Source: Syntrophomonas sp. UBA1376
GTDB lineage: Bacteria > Bacillota > Syntrophomonadia > Syntrophomonadales > Syntrophomonadaceae
Assembly: GCA_002305535.1 (NCBI GenBank)
Contig: DBRE01000091.1
Location: 23,256-45,165 of the forward strand
Length of the DNA stretch: 21,910 nt
Direction: 5' to 3'
Positions 6,514 to 14,388 of this stretch are shown piece after piece. A program made the translations under genes and the position numbers. Every line of letters begins with the position of its first letter. Within the stretch, counting starts at the first letter, position 1. The notes under the pieces are model-generated. The model did no database searches, was not told where the DNA came from, and saw only the letters and a list, made by a program, of their open reading frames with translations.

Positions 6514-8841
6514 CTAGTCACTGATCAAGGTTTCCTGCAGCACTTCATCCATATGAGCCACTGGTATAAACCTCATTTTACGTTTGACATTAGGGGGGAT
6601 ATCAGACAAATCCTTCTGATTATCCACGGGCATGATTATGGTATGGATACCAGCCCGATGAGCTGCCAGTACTTTCTCCTTCAAACCTCCAATGGGCAGC
6701 ACCCGCCCGCGCAGAGTGATTTCCCCAGTCATGGCCACATCTTTGCGGGCTAACCTTCCTGACATAGCCGAAGCCAAAGCTGTAGCTATGGTTATTCCCG
6801 CCGAAGGACCATCTTTGGGTATAGCCCCCTCGGGTACATGCAGATGAATATCATATTCCTGACTTACCTCATCAGATATGCCTAATTCATCAGCCCGGGA
6901 GCGTACATAAGTCAAAGCTGCCTGGGCAGACTCCTTCATTACATCACCCAGTTTGCCGGTCAAGGTCAAATTCCCTTTGCCCTTGAGTAGAGCCACTTCT
7001 ATAGAAAGAATATCTCCACCCACTTCTGTCCAGGCCAGGCCGGTTGCCACACCAACTTGGTTTTCCTTTTCGGCCACACCGTAATGATACCGCTGAACTC
7101 CCAAGTACTTGCTCAAGTTGCCAGCAGTTACACTGGCCATGGTATTCTTGTCTTCCACTACTTGGCGGGCTACTTTGCGGCACACCGAAGCAATTTCCCG
7201 TTCCAAACTCCGCACTCCCGCTTCCCGGGTGTATTCACGGATGATCTTGCGCACAGCACCTTCGGAAAAAGTAATATTATGTTCACTTAAACCGTGTTCC
7301 TTGACCTGTTTGGGTATAAGATAATCGAGTGCGATATGCACCTTATCTTCCTCAGTATAACCGCTGATCTCTATCACTTCCATGCGATCCAAAAGCGGTT
7401 TCGGGATATTATGGGTAGAATTCGCGGTGGTGATAAACATTACTTTGGAAAGATCAAAAGCCGTTTCCAAATAATGATCACTAAAGGTGGAATTCTGTTC
7501 CGGATCCAGCACTTCCAATAGGGCAGAGGCCGGATCCCCACGGAAATCCATGGTCATCTTGTCTATTTCGTCCAGCAAAAAGACGGGGTTTTTTGATCCA
7601 GCCTGTTTCATCCCCTGCAGAACGCGACCCGGCATAGATCCCACATAGGTACGCCGGTGACCTCTTATCTCTGCCTCATCCCTAATCCCGCCCAATGACA
7701 TGCGGACAAATTTACGGTTCAGGGAGCGGGCTACCGATTTCCCCAGTGAAGTCTTACCTACGCCCGGGGGCCCTACCAGGCATAAAATAGGCCCTTTCAT
7801 CTTCTTAGCAAGTTTTCGGATAGCCAGGTATTCAACGATACGTTCCTTGGGTTTTTCCAGTCCGTAATGATCTTCATCTAGAATTCTCTCCGCCACTTTT
7901 AAGTCGAGGCGGTCTTTAGTTTCTACTGACCAGGGCAAGGACAAAAGCCAATCCAAGTAGTTGCGGACTACCACCGCTTCAGCGACCATGGGTGGCATTT
8001 TCTCCAGTCTTTCCAATTCCTTAAAGGCCTTCTCATAGGCTTCCTTAGGTAATTTGGCTTTATTTATGCGCTCTTTTAATTCCTCAACTTCTGCGACCCG
8101 TTCGTCTTTATCTCCCAATTCTTTTTGAATGGCCTTCATTTGCTCCCGGAGATAATATTCTTTTTGGGTCTTTTCCATTTGCTTACGTACCCGAATGTTT
8201 ATTTTGCGTTCTAATTCCAAGACTTCCATCTCTTTGGCTAGCATCTCACATAGGGCTTCCAGCCGGTGCGCTATGTCACGGGTCTCCAGTATGGTCTGTT
8301 TTTCCTGAATACGCAAAGACAAATGGGAGGCGATCACATCAGCCAGACGGCTGGGTTCTTCAATAGCCACTACCGAAACTACTGTTTCCGGCGGAATCTT
8401 CTTGCTTAAGCGTACATATTGTTCAAACTCGGAGATCAAGGCTCGCATGAGAGCCTCTAATTCCGGTGTTTTCTCCACTGAATCTTCCTTAAACTCTTCT
8501 ATCTCAACTTGCAGATAGGGATCGGAAAAAACAAACTGCTTGATCTCAGCCCGATGCAGTCCTTCCACTAAGACCCGCATAGTGCCACCGGGCATTTTCA
8601 GTATTTGCCGTATCTCCGCTACCGTACCTGCTGTATAAATGTCCTCTGTATCCGGCTCATCGGTTTGCGCTTCTTTCTGGGTAGCCAAAAATATCTCTTT
8701 GCTGTCCATCATAGCTTCTTCAATAGCCGTGATAGATTTTTTCCTTCCCACATCCAAATGAATTACTGTATATGGAAAGACTAATACCCCTCTAAGCGGC
8801 AGCATGGGAATAGAGCGGTAGGTGGTCTGGTTTTCCATCAT
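6514..8841 (-). CDS. lon: ATP-dependent protease Lon (LonA)
   Basis: Cytosolic AAA+ serine-lysine protease that degrades misfolded and regulatory proteins. Domains: LON substrate-binding N-domain about 10-205 (begins PMLPLRG), coiled-coil linker about 205-300, AAA+ domain with Walker A GPPGVGKT (357-364) and Walker B FLLDEID (421-427), and protease domain with catalytic Ser680 in KDGPSAG and Lys723 in GGLKEKVLAA. The 43-residue Ser-Lys distance matches the family. 775 residues is a normal LonA length. Start: the first of two adjacent ATGs (8841, 8838), with GGAGGTGT upstream. It lies 27 bases after lonB on the same strand, so it is probably in one transcript with it. No CIRCE or CtsR box is seen in the short gap, so any heat control would act on the lonB promoter or internally. 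Confidence 0.98.
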   Translation of the reverse strand: MMENQTTYRSIPMLPLRGVLVFPYTVIHLDVGRKKSITAIEEAMMDSKEIFLATQKEAQTDEPDTEDIYTAGTVAEIRQILKMPGGTMRVLVEGLHRAEIKQFVFSDPYLQVEIEEFKEDSVEKTPELEALMRALISEFEQYVRLSKKIPPETVVSVVAIEEPSRLADVIASHLSLRIQEKQTILETRDIAHRLEALCEMLAKEMEVLELERKINIRVRKQMEKTQKEYYLREQMKAIQKELGDKDERVAEVEELKERINKAKLPKEAYEKAFKELERLEKMPPMVAEAVVVRNYLDWLLSLPWSVETKDRLDLKVAERILDEDHYGLEKPKERIVEYLAIRKLAKKMKGPILCLVGPPGVGKTSLGKSVARSLNRKFVRMSLGGIRDEAEIRGHRRTYVGSMPGRVLQGMKQAGSKNPVFLLDEIDKMTMDFRGDPASALLEVLDPEQNSTFSDHYLETAFDLSKVMFITTANSTHNIPKPLLDRMEVIEISGYTEEDKVHIALDYLIPKQVKEHGLSEHNITFSEGAVRKIIREYTREAGVRSLEREIASVCRKVARQVVEDKNTMASVTAGNLSKYLGVQRYHYGVAEKENQVGVATGLAWTEVGGDILSIEVALLKGKGNLTLTGKLGDVMKESAQAALTYVRSRADELGISDEVSQEYDIHLHVPEGAIPKDGPSAGITIATALASAMSGRLARKDVAMTGEITLRGRVLPIGGLKEKVLAAHRAGIHTIIMPVDNQKDLSDIPPNVKRKMRFIPVAHMDEVLQETLISD

Positions 8842-8868
8842 ATTACACCTCCAAGCAAGTACATTCTA

Positions 8869-10611
8869 CTATATGTCGGTTTCAGGCGCAATAAGGCCGG
8901 CCAGGTGCTTATGCCCATGCCACCTGTACTCTGAGCTATAGGAAGTGACTCTCTTGTGGCCATCAACGAAAGCTTGGTCTAATACTTCATCCAGATCCCG
9001 AACCGCTATGATCTCCACATCAGATATACTATCCAGGGTGGCCATCCAATTATCAGCTGGAATGATGATCTTTTTCACCCCAACCCGTCGCGCCGCGTCA
9101 ATTTTACTCAATATCCCCCCCACAGGGCGAACTTTACCCTGTACTGATAACTCCCCGGTCATAGCCAGGAGATTATCCACCGGCTGCTGCGTTATCGACG
9201 AGTAAACCGCGGTAGCCATACTTATTCCTGCCGATGGCCCATCCACCGGGACTCCACCGGGAAAATTCAGATGGATATCATAATCCCGTGTATCTAGTTG
9301 ATAGCGAGATCGCAAAACCGTCAGTACATTTTCCACGGCACCCTTAGCCATACTTTTACGGGTGTAACTGCGGCCTCCCCCATCTACCTGTTCCTGTTCA
9401 ACAACTCCAGTAACAGTCCAGACTCCTTTACCCGGCTTGACCGGAATACTGGTCGCCTCCACCTCTATGATGATTCCAGCGGTAGCTCCGTATACGGCCA
9501 ATCCATTTACTACTCCTATGGTAGGACGATCCTTGGGTTTCATGTCCGGTCGGGGAGAAAATCGTCCGTTGTTTAGAACCTTTTCCACCACTTGTCGAGT
9601 GATCTGGGACTCCATTTCCATTTGGGCTATGCCAGCAGAAAGCTGTACCATGTTGACTGCCTCACGACCATTGGATGCAAAACGATTTATTTCTTCCAAC
9701 GCCCCGTCCTCAATTTTAATATTCAGGCGCTCCAGAGCATTGATGACAATACGCTGAATGTCTTCTTTTTCCAGGGGTTTGAAGAAGATCTCCATGCAGC
9801 GCGATCTTAGGGCTGGTGGCAATTCTTCCGGGTTGCGGGTGGTGGCTCCCACCAATCGAAAATCAGCGGGAAGACCATTTAAGAATATATCGTGGATGTG
9901 AGCCGGAATATTGCGGTCGTTTTCACTATAGTAAGCACTTTCCAGCATCACCTTCCGATCTTCCAAGACTTTTAACAGCTTATTCATTTGGATGGGATGG
10001 AGTTCACCAATTTCATCAATAAACAGTATGCCTCCATGAGCTTTGGTACAAGCCCCTGGTTTCGGCTGGGGAATACCTGCAGTACCCATGGCTCCCGCAC
10101 CTTGATAAATAGGATCATGTACTGAGCCGATGAGAGGATCAGCAATATTGCGTTCATCAAAGCGCATGATGGTGGCATCAACTTCCACGAACTTTGAATC
10201 CTCCGTGAAAGGTGACCAGGGGTTCTGCTTGGATTCTTCCAAGACCAAGCGGGCAGCGGCAGTTTTACCTACTCCCGGGGGGCCGTAAATGATCACGTGT
10301 TGGGGATTGATACCGCATAAGGCGGAACGGAGCATGTCGATGCCTTCCTTCTGCCCTACCACATCATTGAGGTTGTTTGGTCGGGTAAGGCTGGACAGCG
10401 GCTCACTTAACTTGATACTGCGCATCTGTTTTAGTTTGGAGTTTTCTTTTTCTGACTCCTTGAAGATCACGGTTTTTTTGCCCTGCTGATTTTTGAGCAG
10501 GTTCCAAAAATACAGGCCAATGATCACCGCAAAAATGAACTGCACGATGTAGAGAATACCGCCATATTGAAGAAAAAAGTTGTTCATAGCGCCCAGTTCC
10601 TTTCCAAACAT
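8869..10611 (-). CDS. lonB: Membrane-anchored Lon-type protease LonB
   Basis: LonB-type AAA+ protease without the LonA N-domain. Seen: one N-terminal membrane segment (about residues 17-38), AAA+ domain with Walker A YGPPGVGKT (109-117) and Walker B ILFIDEIGE (195-203), and a C-terminal protease domain with catalytic Ser460 in VDGPSAG and Lys503 in GGILSKIDAA. The length of 580 is close to Bacillus LonB, which is sporulation-linked; a sporulation role here is inference. The ATG at 10611 has AGGTG 5 bases upstream; an in-frame ATG at residue 9 (10587) just before the membrane segment is an alternative. It is separated from clpX by a terminator and followed closely by lon, so it heads a second transcription unit. 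The tail after the protease core (about 550-580) is rich in His, Ser and Tyr and unrecognised. Confidence 0.95.
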   Translation of the reverse strand: MFGKELGAMNNFFLQYGGILYIVQFIFAVIIGLYFWNLLKNQQGKKTVIFKESEKENSKLKQMRSIKLSEPLSSLTRPNNLNDVVGQKEGIDMLRSALCGINPQHVIIYGPPGVGKTAAARLVLEESKQNPWSPFTEDSKFVEVDATIMRFDERNIADPLIGSVHDPIYQGAGAMGTAGIPQPKPGACTKAHGGILFIDEIGELHPIQMNKLLKVLEDRKVMLESAYYSENDRNIPAHIHDIFLNGLPADFRLVGATTRNPEELPPALRSRCMEIFFKPLEKEDIQRIVINALERLNIKIEDGALEEINRFASNGREAVNMVQLSAGIAQMEMESQITRQVVEKVLNNGRFSPRPDMKPKDRPTIGVVNGLAVYGATAGIIIEVEATSIPVKPGKGVWTVTGVVEQEQVDGGGRSYTRKSMAKGAVENVLTVLRSRYQLDTRDYDIHLNFPGGVPVDGPSAGISMATAVYSSITQQPVDNLLAMTGELSVQGKVRPVGGILSKIDAARRVGVKKIIIPADNWMATLDSISDVEIIAVRDLDEVLDQAFVDGHKRVTSYSSEYRWHGHKHLAGLIAPETDI

Positions 10612-10637
10612 ACTGCACCTATTATTCCCGTAGCAGC

Positions 10638-10666
10638 AGTATAGAATGAAAGCTAATGAGCAGTAA
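10638..10666 (-). promoter_or_regulatory. Candidate sigma-A promoter for lonB
   Basis: On the minus strand a good -10 TATACT (10643-10638) is preceded at 17 bases by a poor -35 TTACTG (10666-10661). The predicted start is about 20 bases before the lonB ATG. A promoter is expected here because a terminator closes the clpX unit just upstream. The -35 box partly overlaps the terminator's T-run. Confidence 0.4.
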
Positions 10667-10692
10667 AAAAAGGTAGCTTCCGCTACCTTTTT
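10665..10692 (-). terminator. Rho-independent terminator after clpX
   Basis: Minus-strand stem GGTAGC-GGAA-GCTACC (10687-10672) with a GNRA-like tetraloop, directly followed by seven T residues (10671-10665). Preceding A residues extend the stem by pairing with the T-run. This ends the tig-clpP-clpX transcript. On the plus strand the stem is followed by five T, so it could also stop antisense transcripts. Confidence 0.88.
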
Positions 10693-10718
10693 CCTATTCA
10701 GTATGCTTTTGTGAAAAA

Positions 10719-11969
10719 CTAGTTAACTCTACGTTTGGCATCCACCGTTACTAACAGTGGGTTTTCCTTCTTGAGGATAACATCTTTGGTTATTACTACT
10801 TTGGTCACATCCATACGTGAAGGAACCTCGTACATGACATCCAGCATTATATCCTCAATTATGGCTCTGAGACCCCGCGCTCCCGTATTGCGTTCCATAG
10901 CCTCTTCAGCTATCGCTTGCAAGGCTTCGTCCGTAAACTCCAGGTCTACTCCATCCAGTTCGAACAGTTTCTTGTACTGTTTAGCCAGGGCGTTTTTGGG
11001 CTCGGTCAATATGCTCACTAGAGCATCTATGTCCAGAGCATCCAAGGTGACAATAATAGGCACCCGGCCCACGAACTCAGGGATAAGTCCATAGCGTAAC
11101 AGATCCTGGGGCAGGATCATACTCAGTATGTCACCGATACTCTTCTCACTCTTTGTCTGAATATCAGCTCCAAAACCCATCACCTTCTGATTAACGCGGC
11201 TTTGAATGATCTTGTCAATACCCTCGAATGCTCCGCCGCAGATAAACAGAATGTTGCTGGTGTCGATCTGAATAAATTCCTGATGCGGATGCTTTCGTCC
11301 ACCCTGGGGAGGTACACTAGCTACGGTGCCTTCCAGGATTTTCAGCAAGGCCTGTTGGACCCCTTCTCCGGAGACGTCCCGAGTAATACTGGGGTTATCA
11401 GTTTTACGGGCGATCTTGTCAATCTCGTCAATATAGACGATACCCTTTTCCGCCTTCTCAATATCGTAGTCAGCGGCTTGGATCAGTTTCAGCAGGATGT
11501 TCTCCACATCTTCACCAACATAACCAGCCTCAGTTAACGATGTAGCGTCAGCAATGGCAAAGGGAACATTTAATATACGCGCTAAAGTCTGGGCCAATAG
11601 GGTTTTACCGCTTCCTGTCGGCCCCAGCATCATAATATTGCTCTTCTGTAGTTCAACATCATCCAGTTTCATACCCAAGTTAATGCGTTTGTAATGATTA
11701 TAGACAGCCACTGCCAGTGATTTCTTGGCACGATCCTGACTGATCACATATTCATCTAGAATATCCCGAATCTCCTGGGGTTTAGGAATATCTCCCAGCT
11801 CAAATCCCAGATCATCGGCCAGTTCTTCTTCGATGATCTCATTACATAATTCAATGCATTCATCACAGATGTAAACACCCGGTCCGGCTACCAGCTTCTT
11901 AACCTGATCCTGAGTCTTACCACAGAAGGAACACTTCAGTTGTCCTTTTTCATCCCCATATTTGTGCAT
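10719..11969 (-). CDS. clpX: ClpX, ATP-dependent unfoldase of ClpXP
   Basis: AAA+ unfoldase that recognises substrates and feeds them into ClpP. Seen: N-terminal C4 zinc-binding domain (Cys13, Cys16, Cys35, Cys38), Walker A GPTGSGKT (116-123), Walker B IVYIDEID, and a ClpP-docking loop of the IGF type (here VMGFG). The length of 416 is normal. The ATG at 11969 follows GAGGGG. It lies 24 bases after clpP and is followed by a strong terminator, so it closes the tig-clpP-clpX operon. Confidence 0.98.
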   Translation of the reverse strand: MHKYGDEKGQLKCSFCGKTQDQVKKLVAGPGVYICDECIELCNEIIEEELADDLGFELGDIPKPQEIRDILDEYVISQDRAKKSLAVAVYNHYKRINLGMKLDDVELQKSNIMMLGPTGSGKTLLAQTLARILNVPFAIADATSLTEAGYVGEDVENILLKLIQAADYDIEKAEKGIVYIDEIDKIARKTDNPSITRDVSGEGVQQALLKILEGTVASVPPQGGRKHPHQEFIQIDTSNILFICGGAFEGIDKIIQSRVNQKVMGFGADIQTKSEKSIGDILSMILPQDLLRYGLIPEFVGRVPIIVTLDALDIDALVSILTEPKNALAKQYKKLFELDGVDLEFTDEALQAIAEEAMERNTGARGLRAIIEDIMLDVMYEVPSRMDVTKVVITKDVILKKENPLLVTVDAKRRVN

Positions 11970-11993
11970 TTGTTCACCCCTCTGACCTAAAAG

Positions 11994-12599
11994 CTACTTC
12001 TTGCTGGTTGATTTCTTGGGCTGGGTCATCACATCGTCAATGATACCATATTCTTTCGCTTCTAAGGCAGTCATAAAATAATCTCTGTCTGTATCTTGCT
12101 TGATCCTCTCCAGAGGTTGCCCAGTACGTTCGACTAAAATACCATCCAATTTTTCTTTGGTGGCTATGATATGGCGGGCATGGATCTCTATGTCGACGGC
12201 CTGCCCCTGAGTACCACCCAGAGGTTGGTGGATCATGACTTCTGCATTAGGTAGGGCAAAGCGTTTGCCCTTTTGTCCTGCTGACAGGAGAATAGCTCCC
12301 ATACTGGCGGCCATACCCACACAGATCGTTGATACGTCAGCCCGGATATGCTGTATGGTATCATAAATAGCCAACCCAGCGCTTACAGAACCGCCCGGGC
12401 TATTGATATACAAACTGATGTCTTTATCCGGATCTTCAGCTTCTAAAAAAAGCAGCTGTGCAATGACCAGGTTCGCTACCGTATCATCTATGGCACTGCC
12501 TAAAAAAATAATACGGTCTTTAAGTAGGCGGGAGTAAATATCGTAAGAACGTTCACCCCGATTGGTCTGTTCTACAACCATAGGCACCAGATATGACAT
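11994..12599 (-). CDS. clpP: ClpP, proteolytic subunit of ClpXP
   Basis: Serine peptidase that forms the double-heptamer chamber used by ClpX and other Clp ATPases. Seen: catalytic Ser in GMAASMGA (about 99), His in MIHQPLGG (about 124) and Asp in DTDRD (about 169). The start chosen is the ATG at 12599, with AGGAG 8 bases before it, giving 201 residues beginning MSYLVPMVVEQ as in other ClpPs. An upstream in-frame GTG at 12608 overlaps the Shine-Dalgarno and is unlikely. It lies 58 bases after tig and 24 before clpX. The tail is short and lysine-rich (PKKSTSKK). Confidence 0.98.
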   Translation of the reverse strand: MSYLVPMVVEQTNRGERSYDIYSRLLKDRIIFLGSAIDDTVANLVIAQLLFLEAEDPDKDISLYINSPGGSVSAGLAIYDTIQHIRADVSTICVGMAASMGAILLSAGQKGKRFALPNAEVMIHQPLGGTQGQAVDIEIHARHIIATKEKLDGILVERTGQPLERIKQDTDRDYFMTALEAKEYGIIDDVMTQPKKSTSKK

Positions 12600-12657
12600 T
12601 CGTTTCACTCCTTTACCAAAAACTATTCGTGGTTACTATATAGTATTCTATTTAAGC

Positions 12658-13995
12658 TTACTCGTCACTAGCAGATTCTGATTGCTCATCGTTGACTTCA
12701 GAGGTTTCATATTCCTCAATTTTGGCATGATCGACCAAGTACTTAACGGCCTTGTCCATCTTTACGCTGAATTCCAGGTTGTCCATGATACCGGCCAAAT
12801 TCTGCTTAGCCTGTTCGGGGTCGACCCCCATGCCCTGGGCAGCTTCTTCTATTTGCTTATCCATTTCTTCATCAGTTACTTCAATACCTTTTTCCTCAAC
12901 TATTTTCTCCAAAAGGAAGTTGATTTTTGCCGTTCTTTCAGCCTCCGGCCGCATATCATTTGCCAGGTCTTCCTGGGTGCTGGCAGTGAACTGGTAGTAC
13001 TGTTCCAGGGTCAATCCCTGTGAGGCCAAACGCTGCGAGAATTGCTGGAGCATATGCTCGATCTGCATGTTTACCACTGCTTCAGCTAAAGGAATCTCAC
13101 TGGCAGCAACGGCTTTATCCAGAACTTCCTGGTTAATGAATTCCTTTTTGCGGCCTTCCATCATCTGCACTAAATTGTTGCGTATATCTTCCTTGAACTC
13201 AGCCAAAGTGTCAAACTGGCTGACTTCCTGGGCAAATTCATCATCCAACTCTCTAAGTTTACGCGTTTCAATGGTCTTAACTGTCACTTTGAATAAGGCT
13301 TCTTTTCCAGCAAGATCTTCAGCGTGATATTCTTCCGGGAAGGTAACTTTAACCTCTTTCTCCTCGCCGATCCTGGCCCCGATCAGTTGTTCCTCAAAAC
13401 CAGGAATAAAAGTGTTGGAGCCTATTTCCAAAGAATAGTCTTCACCGGCTCCGCCTTCAAACAGTTCACCGTCAATATAGCCGGCAAAGTCTATGGTTGC
13501 GACATCACCTGATTCCACTGGTTCATCGGTCTTTTCCTCTAATTGAGCATAACGGGAACGAATATCTTCCAGTCGACGTTCGACATCCTGGTCGGTTATT
13601 TCCATGCGGGGGATGCGAACTTCCAGGCCTTCGATTTCGCCCAGTTGTACGTCTGGTTTAACAGCCACCCGTACCTTGACCTGCAAGGGTTGCCCATCTT
13701 CAATTTCTTCAATGTCAAAATCAGGTTGGGCGATCGGTTCGATACTAAGTTCAGTAATAGCTTCTTCATAGGCATGAGGAACTATATATTCCAGCGCATC
13801 CTGGTAGAGAACTTCCTTGCCAAAATGAGCTTCCAACAGCTGCCGAGGTACCCTGCCCCGACGAAAGCCAGGGATGCTGACCTGTTTTACTACTTTGCGG
13901 TATGCATGTTCCAGGCCTTCTTCCAGCTTGTCAGGATCAACTTCAATGGCTATGTAGGCCTCACTGTTTTCTATCTTTTCTAATACGGCTCCCAT
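12658..13995 (-). CDS. tig: Trigger factor
   Basis: Ribosome-associated chaperone and peptidyl-prolyl isomerase that meets nascent chains at the exit tunnel. Seen: N-terminal ribosome-binding domain with the signature GFRRGRVP (43-50), an FKBP-type PPIase domain about 160-245 (DFAGYIDGELFEGG to VTFPEEYHAEDLAGKEALF), and a long helical C-terminal chaperone domain ending in an acidic tail (SEVNDEQSESASDE). The length of 445 is normal. The ATG at 13995 follows GGAGGAGC. First gene of tig-clpP-clpX. Its leader contains a perfect 9-9-9 inverted repeat ending 31 bases before the start, a candidate control site. Confidence 0.97.
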   Translation of the reverse strand: MGAVLEKIENSEAYIAIEVDPDKLEEGLEHAYRKVVKQVSIPGFRRGRVPRQLLEAHFGKEVLYQDALEYIVPHAYEEAITELSIEPIAQPDFDIEEIEDGQPLQVKVRVAVKPDVQLGEIEGLEVRIPRMEITDQDVERRLEDIRSRYAQLEEKTDEPVESGDVATIDFAGYIDGELFEGGAGEDYSLEIGSNTFIPGFEEQLIGARIGEEKEVKVTFPEEYHAEDLAGKEALFKVTVKTIETRKLRELDDEFAQEVSQFDTLAEFKEDIRNNLVQMMEGRKKEFINQEVLDKAVAASEIPLAEAVVNMQIEHMLQQFSQRLASQGLTLEQYYQFTASTQEDLANDMRPEAERTAKINFLLEKIVEEKGIEVTDEEMDKQIEEAAQGMGVDPEQAKQNLAGIMDNLEFSVKMDKAVKYLVDHAKIEEYETSEVNDEQSESASDE

Positions 13996-14026
13996 TTATG
14001 CTCCTCCAATCTGATTCTTAACGGGG

Positions 14027-14053
14027 TAAAATACTGTAATTGGTAGTATTTTA
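14027..14053. promoter_or_regulatory. 9-9-9 inverted repeat upstream of tig (candidate operator)
   Basis: Perfect arms TAAAATACT (14027-14035) and AGTATTTTA (14045-14053) with a 9-base spacer. The geometry equals that of the HrcA operator CIRCE, but the arm sequence does not match TTAGCACTC/GAGTGCTAA. It lies 31 bases before the tig ATG. It could be an operator for another repressor or an AU-rich hairpin in the leader. No U-run follows on the minus strand, so a terminator is unlikely. Confidence 0.55.
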
Positions 14054-14108
14054 GGCGATCCAGAATAATCCTCTTAAAAATGTACCCTATTATCACCTAA
14101 AACACAAC

Positions 14109-14128
14109 ACCTCGGCATACGCCGAGGT
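14109..14128 (-). terminator. Hairpin after tRNA-Gly, probable terminator
   Basis: 8-bp perfect stem ACCTCGGC/GCCGAGGT with a 4-base loop, 12 bases downstream of the tRNA 3' end on the minus strand. The following minus-strand sequence (GTTGTGTTTTAG) is T-rich but not a clean T-run. It separates the tRNA from tig, though read-through into tig is possible. Confidence 0.6.
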
Positions 14129-14140
14129 ATACATTCATTA

Positions 14141-14215
14141 TGGAGCGGAAGACGAGATTCGAACTCGCGACCCTCGCCTTGGCAAGGCGATGCTCTACCA
14201 CTGAGCCACTTCCGC
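14141..14215 (-). tRNA. tRNA-Gly (anticodon GCC)
   Basis: Complete 75-base cloverleaf. Acceptor stem GCGGAAG/CTTCCGC, D arm GCTC-AGTGGTA-GAGC, anticodon arm TCGCC-TTGCCAA-GGCGA with anticodon GCC, T arm GCGAG-TTCGAAT-CTCGT (one G-T pair), discriminator T and an encoded CCA end. It reads GGC and GGU glycine codons. It stands alone with its own promoter upstream and a hairpin downstream. Confidence 0.98.
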
Positions 14216-14235
14216 ACACAACTCTGACGATATAT

Positions 14236-14265
14236 AGGATAAATGAATCGATATACTTTCGTCAA
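14236..14265 (-). promoter_or_regulatory. Sigma-A promoter for tRNA-Gly
   Basis: Minus-strand -35 TTGACG (14265-14260), 18-base spacer, -10 TATCCT (14241-14236). The predicted start near 14229 would give a leader of about 14 bases before the mature tRNA 5' end at 14215, which RNase P would remove. The -35 is a good match and the -10 moderate. Confidence 0.6.
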
Positions 14266-14388
14266 GTATTGTTGCCCAACCTTTGCCATATTATAATTGG
14301 TGAGGCCTATAAACCTCTTGTAGCAACACTGATGATAATGCTTCCTTATTATATAATTGAATTCATTCGGCCCGTTCGGACTGTGAAT

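Noticed and set aside
6289..6753. 154-codon open frame on the plus strand across ltaE and lon
   Set aside because: It lies antisense to two certain genes, has no family features or ribosome-binding site, and spans a gene junction.
12324..12364. TGATAC and GTATCA hexamers inside clpP
   Set aside because: Their spacing is far from the 6 bases seen at 1027-1255, and they are inside a conserved coding region.
12608..12608. GTG start of clpP
   Set aside because: It overlaps the Shine-Dalgarno that serves the ATG at 12599, and ClpP proteins begin near the latter.
13324..13983. Open frames on the plus strand opposite tig, up to 146 codons
   Set aside because: They are antisense to a clear trigger factor gene and show no recognisable domain.
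14109..14128. The GC-rich hairpin as a tig leader attenuator
   Set aside because: It lies 12 bases after the tRNA end on the same strand and fits tRNA termination better; no alternative pairing is seen.
14074..14289. 71-codon minus-strand frame across the tRNA
   Set aside because: It includes the whole tRNA-Gly gene, so translation is not credible.
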